Positions 8,409 through 19,000 of a DNA stretch of 64,000 nt are shown here, in pieces. The position numbers and the translations under genes were made by a program. Source of the DNA: Solwaraspora sp. WMMA2065 (GTDB taxonomy: Bacteria; Actinomycetota; Actinomycetes; Mycobacteriales; Micromonosporaceae). The notes below the pieces were generated by a model. It was not told the DNA's origin. It saw only the letters and a list, made by a program, of their open reading frames with translations, and ran no database searches. The stretch is taken from positions 4,216,001 to 4,280,000 of the forward strand of contig NZ_CP128361.1 of NCBI RefSeq assembly GCF_030345075.1, given 5' to 3'. The first letter of the stretch is position 1, and each line of letters begins with the position of its first letter.

Positions 8409-9069
8409 GGCTGTCCCTCCGTTGACACCAACCAGTTATCGATTCCGATCGATCACATCTAGGGAACCGGTGCGTCGACGCCATGTCAAGCGCAGGCCGA
8501 CCACACCCGCGGGCATCGCTGCGCCCATCGCCGCCAATCTCACCCGTACCCCGCAGACCGACCAGGTGCCGCGCGGTGAGCGACGGTCCTGCGAGAGGTT
8601 GAGACGATGCCGCACTCCACCCTGAACTAAACAGCTAAGTAGACAGAGGGTCCGGTCCATCAAAAAGACCCTTATGTCATGACAAAAATGAACCAGTTCT
8701 TGTTTGAGTTGCCGGCTTGAGATATTCAGATGGTGATAGAGAACTACCGATCATGACTTCTATTTGGATTACTGACTGGGGACCGGCAACACAGCGCAAA
8801 AGATGATCTGGCACCACCCAGACGTGAACCGGTTCTCACAAAGAAGTTCACGCATGATCGACACCCGATGGACCGCAGCAAGATTCAGGCCCATGCCAAG
8901 GGATCGCGCACTTCGTTGATCAAGGCGCATTTTTGGTAAAGGCCAGAGCACCCCGCAAGGCTAGCTGTTTCATCTGTTGGAAAGTGCGCCTCCACCGCAC
9001 GCCCTGTGTTCAACGCGATTGGCCGCCCCTTCGGCGGTGATCGACAGAACGACCTGCGATGGAGAGAAC
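8409..9069. other. Long intergenic region upstream of the PTM operon
   Basis: This 660-bp region between the FN3 gene and the hydroxylase gene is clearly less GC-rich than its surroundings, especially 8640-8960. I see no credible gene. It contains short palindromes, the clearest being TGTCATGACA (8675-8684) and GAACCGGTTC (8826-8835). It probably carries the promoter of the PTM operon and its control sites. I cannot place -35/-10 boxes with confidence. Confidence 0.6.
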
Positions 9070-9996
9070 GTGAACATCTACCACCAGTACGACAGCGCCC
9101 TGTCCCCGCCTGCACCAGAGCCCTGCTCCATCGCCATGGTTCGCGCCGCCGCACGGATCGCGACATATCCGATCCTGGTCGTCGCCATGATCGCGGTCAG
9201 CGTGATCGCGCTGCGGCACGGGTGGAACCTGGGTGCCGCCAACTTCGCCTTTCTGATCGGTACGCTCGCCTATCTTGCAATGTTTGAGCGTCTGATCCCG
9301 TACGAGCCCAACTGGCACCCGAGCCTACGTGAGTGGCGCTGGTACGGGATCTACTTCCTGCTTACCCTGCTCGGCGGCGGGCTGGCACAGCTGCCGATCA
9401 TGGCTGTCGTCGGGGCGGTCGCCGCACCCCAGGGGTGGCTGCCGCTGTGGGTGGAGATGCCGTTCGCGCTGCTGCTCGGTTCGCTGGCCAGCTATGTGAT
9501 GCACCGACTCGGGCACACCAACGCCTGGCTGTGGCGACTCCACGGAGTGCACCACGCGCCGGACAAGGTCAATGTCGGCAACAACGGCGTCAACCACATC
9601 TTCGACATCGTGCTCGCCCAGGGTGTGGTGCAGTTGACGCTCGCCTTCGCCGGTTTCTCCGAGCCGGCCGTCTTCGTCATCGGCCTGTTCGTCATCGTGC
9701 AGGGCTACTTCATCCACGCCAACATCGACGTACGCATCGGTTGGCTGAACTATGTCTTCACCAGTCCGGAGCAGCACCGTCTACATCACAGCACGGACCT
9801 CGCCGAGGCGGGAAATTTCGGCTCCGATCTGTCGATCTGGGATCAGCTCTTCGGCACCTTCACATGGCGTTCGGGTCGCCGCCCGGTAGCGATCGGGCTG
9901 CACAATCCGACATCGTTCCCACCGACCGGCGACGTCGTTGCCAGCCTGTTGCACCCGTGGCGCGCCCGCGCCGGTGCCAGTGGACCACGCCGCTGA
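9070..9996 (+). CDS. ftdA: Sterol desaturase/fatty acid hydroxylase-family PTM hydroxylase (FtdA-like)
   Basis: A 308-aa integral-membrane di-iron enzyme. Several hydrophobic segments frame the histidine clusters of the fatty-acid-hydroxylase superfamily: HRLGH (145-149), HGVHH (158-162) and HRLHH (236-240), with a further His in YFIHANID. I start at GTG 9070, directly after GGAGAGAAC, rather than at an upstream ATG lacking a ribosome site. It is first in the operon, 53 bp before the synthase. In frontalamide and HSAF clusters this protein hydroxylates the ornithine-derived part of the tetramate scaffold. The same role is inferred here and predicts a hydroxylated product. Confidence 0.87.
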   Translation: MNIYHQYDSALSPPAPEPCSIAMVRAAARIATYPILVVAMIAVSVIALRHGWNLGAANFAFLIGTLAYLAMFERLIPYEPNWHPSLREWRWYGIYFLLTLLGGGLAQLPIMAVVGAVAAPQGWLPLWVEMPFALLLGSLASYVMHRLGHTNAWLWRLHGVHHAPDKVNVGNNGVNHIFDIVLAQGVVQLTLAFAGFSEPAVFVIGLFVIVQGYFIHANIDVRIGWLNYVFTSPEQHRLHHSTDLAEAGNFGSDLSIWDQLFGTFTWRSGRRPVAIGLHNPTSFPPTGDVVASLLHPWRARAGASGPRR

Positions 9997-10049
9997 CAAC
10001 CGCGCGCGCACCTCCGCTCGTCCGTACCGCGACTCAGAAGGACTTGACA

Positions 10050-13000
10050 ATGACGTATTCCCGCGCGGCCGGGGCGCAAGAGAAGAACCCGGCGAATGCC
10101 GGCGGATCGGAAAAGATCGCCATCATCGGCATCGGCTGCCGTATGCCCGGTGGCGCCTCGGACTACCGGACGTTCTGGCAGAACGTCGTCAACGGTCAGG
10201 ATTGCATTACCGAAACGCCCTCGGACCGCTACGACGTCGCCACCCTCGCCAGCCAGGACAGGACCAAACCGGGGCGGTTGGTCGGTGGCCGGGGCGGCTA
10301 CATCGACGGAGTGGCCGAATTCGACCCGGCCTTCTTCGGCATCAGCCCTCGGGAGGCCGAACACATGGATCCGCAGCAGCGCAAGCTGCTGGAGGTCAGC
10401 TGGGATGCACTGGAGGACGGCGGACAGAAGCCGACGGAGCTGGCCGGACGGGACGTCGGGGTGTTCATCGGCGCGTTCACCTTGGACTACAAGATCCTGC
10501 AGTTCGCGGACCTGAGCTTCGAGACCCTGGCGGCGCACACGGCGACCGGAACCATGATGACGATGGTGTCGAACCGCATCTCGTACTGCTTCGACTTCCG
10601 CGGCCCCAGCGTGTCGATCGACACCGCGTGTAGTTCCTCCCTGGTAGCCGTACACCTGGCCCGGCAGAGCCTGTTGCGCGGGGAGATCGACCTTGCGCTC
10701 GCCGGCGGGACACTGCTGCACCTGACCCCGCAGTACACCATCGCCGAGACGAAGGGCGGCTTCCTGTCCGCCGATGGCCGCTCGCGCCCCTTCGACGCGT
10801 CGGCCAACGGGTACGTCCGTGCCGAGGGCGTCGGGGCGGTCGCGCTGAAACGCCTGTCGGACGCGCTGGCGGACGGTGATCCGATCCACGCGGTGATCAT
10901 CGGCAGTGGCGTCAACCAGGACGGCCGGACCAATGGCATCACCGTGCCGAACGCCGACGCTCAGGCCACCCTCATCCAGCGGGTGTGCGCCGAGGCCGGG
11001 ATCGCCCCGGGCAGCCTGCAGTACGTAGAGGCGCACGGCACCTCCACCCCGGTCGGTGACCCCATCGAGGCCAAGGCGCTGGGCCGGGTGCTGGCGATCG
11101 GCCGCCGGCCCGGGGAAACCTGCTACATCGGGTCGGTGAAGACGAACATCGGGCACACCGAGGCCGCCGCCGGCGTCGCCGGCCTGATCAAGACCGCGAT
11201 GTCCGTGAAGCACCGCACCATCGCCCCGCAGATCAACTTCGATCAGGTCAACCCCGAGATCGACCTGACGTCCCTGCCGTTCGAGATCCCTACCGCGCCC
11301 ACGCCGTGGCCGCAGCACCAGGGGCCGGCCCGCGCCGGGGTCAACTCCTTCGGCTTCGGCGGCACCAATGCGCATGTGCTGCTGGAGGAGCCACCGCAAC
11401 GGTCGGACGCGGTCACGCCCTCAGCCGGCCCACCGGCGTACACGATCCTTCCCCTGACCGCCCGCGACCCCGACGTGCTGCCGGCTCTCGCCGAGGGCAT
11501 CCGCACGGAGTTGGCCGGGGCCGACGGACACGATGCCGTCACGCCGGCCGATCTCGGCTACACGCTGGCCCGCCGCCGCCAGCATCACGAACACCGTCTG
11601 TCGATTGTGTACTCGAATCAGGCTCCGGCGCACACGAACCGGGCCTCGCTGGACACGGCACTGGCCGCCTATCTGCGCGGCGATCCGCATCCGCACGTGT
11701 TCGTCGACCAGCGGCGTGACACGCACGAGCGCGCGTTGGTGTGGGTGTTCACCGGGATGGGGCCGCAGTGGTGGGCGATGGGTCGCCAACTGTACGCCGA
11801 CGAGCCGGTGTACCGGGACGCGATCGACCGCTGCGACCGGGCGATCCGGCGGATCACCGGCTGGTCGTTGATCAACGAGCTGAACGCAGACGAGGTCGAC
11901 TCGCGCATGGCCGAGACCTGGCTCGCGCAGCCGGCCAACTTCGCGGTCCAGGTCGGCCTGTCAGCTCTGTGGCGCAGCTACGGCGTACGGCCCGACGCGA
12001 TCGTCGGACACAGCACCGGTGAGGTGGCGGCCTTCTACGAGGCCGGCGTCTACTCCCTCGAAGAGGCGGTCAGGATCGTCGTACACCGCAGTCGACTGCA
12101 GCAGAAGCTCGTCGGGACCGGCACCATGCTCGCGGTCGGGCTCACCGAAGCCGAGGCCGAACGCCGGATCCGACCGTACGGCGAACGGATCTCCGTGGCC
12201 GCGGTCAACAGCCCTGCAGCGGTGACCCTCGCCGGTGACGAGACCGCCCTCGCCGACCTCGCCGCCGACCTCACCGCGGAACAGACCTTCGCCAAGCTCG
12301 TCGCCGTACGCGTGCCGTACCACAGCGCAGCCATGGACATGATCAAGGACGAGCTGCTCGCCTCACTGCACGGCCTCGCCCCGCGCCCCGCCCGGGTGCC
12401 CGTCTACCTCACCGGACAGGACGGCGTGGCGCAGGGCCCCGAACTCGACGCCGGCTACTGGTGGCGCAACGTCCGCGACAGCGTACGGTTCCGTGGCGCG
12501 GTAGATCGGCTCATCGACGACGGGTACCGCCTCTTTCTCGAGATCGGCCCGCATCCGGTGCTCGGCCACTCCATTCAGGAATGCCTCGCCAGCAGGGATG
12601 CGCCGGGCCGTACCCTGCCGTCGATCCGGCGGGGGGAAGACGAACCGCAGCGCATGGTCATGACCCTCGCCGCCCTGCACAACCTCGGTGTGGAGATCGC
12701 CTGGGACGTCCTGCACCCGGACGGGGCGCCGGTGCCGCTCCCCCGGTACCCGTTCCGCCGCGACCGCTACTGGGTGGAGCCGCGATCGGTCGCGCAGGTC
12801 CGGCTCGGACAGCGGGACCACCCGCTGCTCGGCCGGCGGTTGTCCAACGCCGAGCCCACCTGGGAGGTGAAGCTCGACACCGAGGACATGCCGTACCTGG
12901 ACGACCACCGGATCCAGGGAAACGCCGTGTTCCCGGCCGCCGGCTACCTCGAAATGGTGGCGCAGGCGGTCAACGCGCTCACCGACGGCGGCACGGCGAC

Positions 13001-16000
13001 CCTGGCCGGCATCGAACTGCGCAAGGCCCTGTTCCTGTCCGCCGGTGAGTCCCGGACCGTACAGCTGTCGGTGACCGCCGAATCCGGCGAATTCACCGTG
13101 GCTTCGATCACCGGCGACACCGCCGACCACCTTGTGCACGCCAGCGGGATCCTGCTCGCCGGCCAACCCGGCCGGCGCGTTCCCCGGTTGGCCGCCGATG
13201 CGGTACGGCAGCGCCTGGCGCACCACCTCGACGGCGTGCGGTGCTACGCGGACCTCGCCGCCCTCGGCTACCACTACGGCCCGGCCTTCCAGGGCATCGA
13301 ACAGGTGTGGATCGGCCCGGACGAGGCACTGGCCCGGATCCGGCTGCCGGCCGTACTCGACGGCTCCGCCGGCGGCTACCACGTCCACCCGGTGCTGCTC
13401 GACGCCTGCTTCCAGACCCTGCTGACCCCGCAGCTGCTCGACGCCGCAGGCCCGGACGAGGAACACACCGGCATCCGGCTGCCGTTGTCGATCGCGGAGG
13501 TACGCCTCGACCAGGTCGGCGATCAGGCGCTGTGGGCGCACGCGACGATCGTGCGGCGCGACGCCGACGGATTGTTCGGCGACATCGCGGTCTACGCCGA
13601 CGACGGCACCCCGGTAGGCCGCATCGAGGGCTTCCGCGCCTCAGACGTGGAAGGGACCACCGCCGCTGTCGGTGTCGGCACGATCGACAGCTGGCTCGCC
13701 GAACTCCAGTGGGTCCAGCGGGAGCCCCTGACCGACCCTGAGGCGCAACCCTCGGTTGCCGATCGGGCCGGTGACCGGTGGCTGGTCTTCGCCGATCGCG
13801 ACGGCCTGGCCGAGGAGCTGGCCGATCTGGTCGCGGGCCGCGGCGGTCACTGCCACCTGGTACGGCCCGGACCTGGCTACCATCTCGGCCGCGACGGTGC
13901 GGGCTCGACGGTGCGACCGGGCCGCACCGACGAACTGCACCGCCTCCTCACCGATCTGCGCGCGGCCAACGTCGGACCGTTCCACAACGTGGTGCACCTG
14001 TGGGGCCTGGACCTGCCGCCGCTTGACCGCACCGCCATCGACGACTTCGCCGAGCACACCAGTCTCGGCGTCTATTCCCTGGTCGCGCTCGCCCAGGCCC
14101 TGCTCGCCCAGGGAACCGACGGTCGGCTGCACGTCGTCGCCAGAGGCACCCAGGCGGTGCAGGCAGCGGATCCGGTGGCGCCGATGGGCGCGCCCGCCTG
14201 GGGCGTCTGCCGGGTGCTACGCCACCAGGAGTTGCTCAACCACCCGGGCAAGCTGATCGACCTCGACCCGGCCGGCGGCCGGGACCGGGCCGCCCGGCGG
14301 GCGGAGGCGGCGGCCCTGCTACGGGAGCTGGCCGTCGACGACGAGGACGAGATCGCCCTGCGCGGCGACCGCCGGTACACCAGCCGGCTACGGCCGGCCG
14401 ACGAGCTGACCCGCCCGCTGCCGCTGCGCCTACGCGCCGACGGCGCCTACCTGGTGACCGGGGCGTTCGGCGCACTGGGCCGGCTACTGTGCCGCACCCT
14501 CGTACGCCGGGGTGCCCGCCGGCTCATCCTCGTCGGGCGCAGCCCGGTTCCGCCCCGGCAGCGGTGGGGCGAGCCTGGCTGGGACGGCGCGGTCCGCGAC
14601 CGGATCGGCTTCCTGATGGAGCTGGAGACGCTCGGCTGCCAACCGATCCTGGCCCGGCTCGACGTCACCGACGAAGCCGCGCTGGCCGGCTGGCTGGCCG
14701 GTCACCGCGCCAGTCAGGCACCGCCGATCCGCGGCGTGTTCCACCTCGCCGGCCAGGTCCGCGACACGCTGCTCCCCGAGATGGACCGGGCGGCGTTCGA
14801 CACCGCGTACGCGCCGAAGGTGCTCGGCGCCTACCTGCTGCACCGTCACCTGAACGACGAACCGCTGGAGCACTTCGTGCTGTTCGCCTCGATCGCCTCG
14901 CTGCTCACCACCGCCGGGCAGAGCAACTACGCGGCCGGCAACGCCTTCCTGGACGCGCTGGCGCAGCATCGTCGCGCCACCGGGCTGCCGGCGCTGAGCC
15001 TGGACTGGGGGCCGTGGGCCACCGGAATGATCGAGGAACTCGGCCTGGTCCACCACTACCGGCACAGCCGCGGCATGAGCTCGCTGTCGCCGGCTGCCGG
15101 CATGGCGGTGCTCGAACGGGTGATCGGGCAGGACCGGGCGCAGCTGCTGGTGGCCACCATCGTGGACTGGCCGACCTTCCTTTCCTGGTACACCTCCGAA
15201 CCGCCGCTGGTGGCCGACCTCGCGGCGACGGCGGCGCAGCCGCCGGACGCGGGCGGCGACAGCTTCCTGGACGTGTTCCGCGACGCGGACGGTGACCAGC
15301 GGCGCCAGCTGCTCGGCGAGCGGTTCATCGCGGTGGTGGCGGCCGTGCTCAGGATTCCCCCGGAACGGGTGGACCCGGCGTCCAGCGTGGCCGCGCTGGG
15401 ACTGGACTCGCTACTCGCCATGGAGCTGCGCGCCCGTATCGCGGCCGAGATCCACGTCGCCCTGCCGGTGGTGGCGCTGCTCAGCGGCGCACCGGTCGCC
15501 GACCTTGTCGAGCAGGCGCACGAGGGGCTCGTCGACCTGCTCGCCTCGGACACCGCCACCGGCGGTGCCGACGTCGAGGTGTACACCGACGAGCAGTGCT
15601 ATCCGTTGACCCAGAACCAGAAGGCACTGTGGTTCCTCAAGCAGCTCAACCCCGACGGCTACGCCTACAACATCGGCGGTGCGGTCGAAGTGCGGGTCGA
15701 ACTGGACCCGGAGCTGATGTTCGAGGCCGTTCGAGCCCTCATCGCGCGCCATCCCAGCCTGCGGGCGAACTTCCTGCTCGAACAGGGCCGGTCGGACCTG
15801 GGCCGGCGGGCCGGCCACCGCCAGCCGATGCAACGGATCCACCCGCAGGTCAGGGCGGATGTCGCCCTGTTCGACGTGCGCGACCAGGCGTGGACCGACG
15901 TCTACCAGATGATCATCCAGGAGTACCGCCGCCCGTACGACCTCGAACGCGACCCGCTGGTGCGCTTCCGGCTCTTCCGGCTCAGCCCACAGCGATGGGT

Positions 16001-19000
16001 CATCATGAAGGCCGTCCACCACATCATCTCGGACGCCATCTCCACCTTCACCTTCATCGAAGAACTACTCGCCGTCTACGAAGGGCTGCGCCGGGGCGAA
16101 CCCGCGCAGCTACCGCCGGCGTCCGCCCGCTACCTGGACTTCCTCAACTGGCAGAACAGGTTTCTCGGCAGCCCGCAGGCGCGCAGATCGCTGGATTACT
16201 GGCGTTCGCACCTACCCGCCGAGGTGCCGATCCTGAACCTGCCGACCGACAGGCCACGTCCGGCGGTGCAGACCAACAACGGAGCTTCGGAGTTCTTCAC
16301 GCTGGATCCGGACCTCACCGCACGGGTGCACGCGACGGCCCGCGACCACAACGCGACCGTGTTCATGGTGCTGCTGTGCGCCTACTTTGTTCTGCTGCAC
16401 CGCTACTCCGGGCAGGACGACGTCATCGTGGGCAGCCCGGTGACCGGGCGTACCGAGGAGGAGTTCGCCTCGACCTACGGATACTTCGTCAACCCGCTGC
16501 CGCTACACGCTGACCTGTCCGGCGATCCGTCGATCGCCGACCTGCTGAACCAGGTACGCACGACGGTGCTCAACGGGCTGGACAACCAGGACTACCCGTT
16601 CGTGCTGTTGGTGGAACAGCTGGGCCTGCAACACGATCCCAGCCGGTCGGCGGTCTTCCAGACGATGTTCATCCTGCTCACCCACAAGGTGGCGACGGAG
16701 AAGTACGGCTACCGGCTGGAATACATCGAACTTCCGGAGGAGGAAGGACAGTTCGACCTGACCCTGTCGGTCTACGAGGACGAGGCCGACCACCAGTTCC
16801 ACTGCGTGCTCAAGTACAACACCGACCTTTTCCTGCCCGAGACCGTACGGCGGATCGCACGGCACTACGTCCAGCTGCTCGACACGATGAGCCGGTCGGC
16901 GCCCGAGCAGCCGGTCCGCCAGCTGGAACTGCTCGGCGCGGACGAACGCGAACGTCTCCTCGACGACTGGAGTGGCGCACGGCAGCAGGTCGCGCACGAC
17001 GTCCCGGTCCACGAGCTGATGGCCAGGGTCGCCGCGCAGCGGCCGGACGCCGTCGCCGTCGTGGCGCCGGCAGGTCCCAGCGGCGCGGCGGGCGGATCCG
17101 CCGACACCCGCCGGCTGGACTACGCCACCCTGGAACGGCGGTCGCGGCAACTCGCGCACCAGCTGCGCCGTCTCGGCGTACGGGACGGCGCGGTGGTCGC
17201 CCTCTGCCTGGACAAGTCTCCCGAGCTGATCACCGCGGTGCTCGCGGTGCTCCGGGCCGGCGGTGCCTATCTGCCGCTCGACGCCGGCTACCCGGCTGAA
17301 CGGCTGGCGTACATGCTGCGCAACGCCGGGGCCACCCTGGTGCTCGCCGACGGCGCGGCCCGCGCCGGCATCAACGGCATGCTCGGGGTTTCCGGCCGGG
17401 TGCTGGACCTGCACTCGCTGCTGCAGGCGGCCGGGGACGAGCCCGACGCCGCCCTCGACGTGCACGTCGGCCTGGACGAACCGGCCTACGTCATATACAC
17501 CTCCGGTTCGACCGGTCTACCGAAGGCCGTCCAGGTCACCCACCGCAATCTGGCTGCGGTGTACGGCGGTTGGCGACAGGAGTACCACCTCGACGAGGTG
17601 CGGGTGCACCTGCAGATGGCCAGTTTCGCGTTCGACGTGTTCGCCGGCGATCTCGTCCGCGCGCTCTGCTCCGGCGGCACCCTGGTCCTGGTCGACCGCG
17701 ATCTGTTGTTCAACACCGACCGGCTGTACCGCACGATGGTCAGCGAACGCGTCGACTGCGGCGAGTTCGTCCCCGCCGTCGCCCGCGGGCTGCTCACCTA
17801 CTGTGAACGTGAGGGACGCCGGCTGGAGTTCATGCGCCTGCTGATCGTCGGCTCCGACATCTGGACCGTCGAGGAGTACCAGCGGCTGCGCGCGCTCGGC
17901 GGCCCGCACACCCGGGTGGTCAACTCGTACGGCCTGAGCGAAGCAACCATCGACAGCACCTATTTCGAGGGCCCGCTGGACACCCTCGATCCCGGCCACG
18001 TCGTGCCGATCGGACGGCCGTTCCCGAACAGCGCCGTCTACCTGCTCGACGAGCAGGGCGGGCTGGTGCCGCCCGGCGTACCCGGCGAGTTGTGGGTCGG
18101 TGGCCACGGCGTGGCGACCGGCTATGTCGGCGACGCCGAGCAGACCGCGCAGCGCTTCGTCACCCGGACGTTGAGCCGTCTGCCGGGTGCCCTGCCGGTG
18201 CGGCTCTACCGCACCGGAGACCTCGCCCGCTGGGCGGCCGACGGCGTCCTGCACCTGTTGGGCCGGGCGGACACACAGGTCAAGGTACGCGGTCATCGAG
18301 TCGAGACCGGTGAGGTCGAGTCCCTGCTGAAGGCGTTGCCCGCCGTGGCGGAGGCGGTGGTCGTGGTCCGCCCGGACGCCAGCGGCGAAGCCGTCCTCTG
18401 CGCGTACTACGTGCCGGCCGACGGTGCGGTGCTCGACCGGCGGGAACTGCGCAGCCACCTCGCCGGCCAGCTGCCCACGTTCATGATCCCGGCGCACCTC
18501 GGCCAGCTGTCGGCGCTGCCGCTGACCCCCAACGGCAAGGTCGACGTGGCGGCGCTCCCACCGCCCGGTCCGGATCCCGAACAGGGGCGGTACCACCCGC
18601 CGGTGACGCTGTACGAGACCCGGATGGCCGAGCACTGGCGGGCGCTGCTCAACATCGACGAGATCGGACTGCGGCAGGACTTCTTCGAGGTGGGGGGAAG
18701 CTCGATCAAGCTCGTCGAGCTGATCTACAGCCTGCAGACCGAGTTCAACATAGAGATCCCGGTCAGCCGCCTCTTCCAGATCACCACCCTGCACGGCATG
18801 GCGACAACGGTGGAGCACATCGTCACCGGGCGGCTCAGCGGCGGGCAGCCGTATCTGACGTTCAACCCGGCGGACCGTCCCGCGCTGTTCTGCTTCCCAC
18901 CTGCCGGCGGGCACGGGCTGATCTACCGGCAGTTCGTCATGCATCTGCCCGAGTACCACACCGTGGGGTTCAACCACATTCCCGGCGACGACAAGGTCGT

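Noticed and set aside
9843-11399. A 518-codon reverse frame inside the KS domain
   Set aside because: The sense strand encodes an intact ketosynthase with its active-site motifs. The reverse frame has no recognisable motif.
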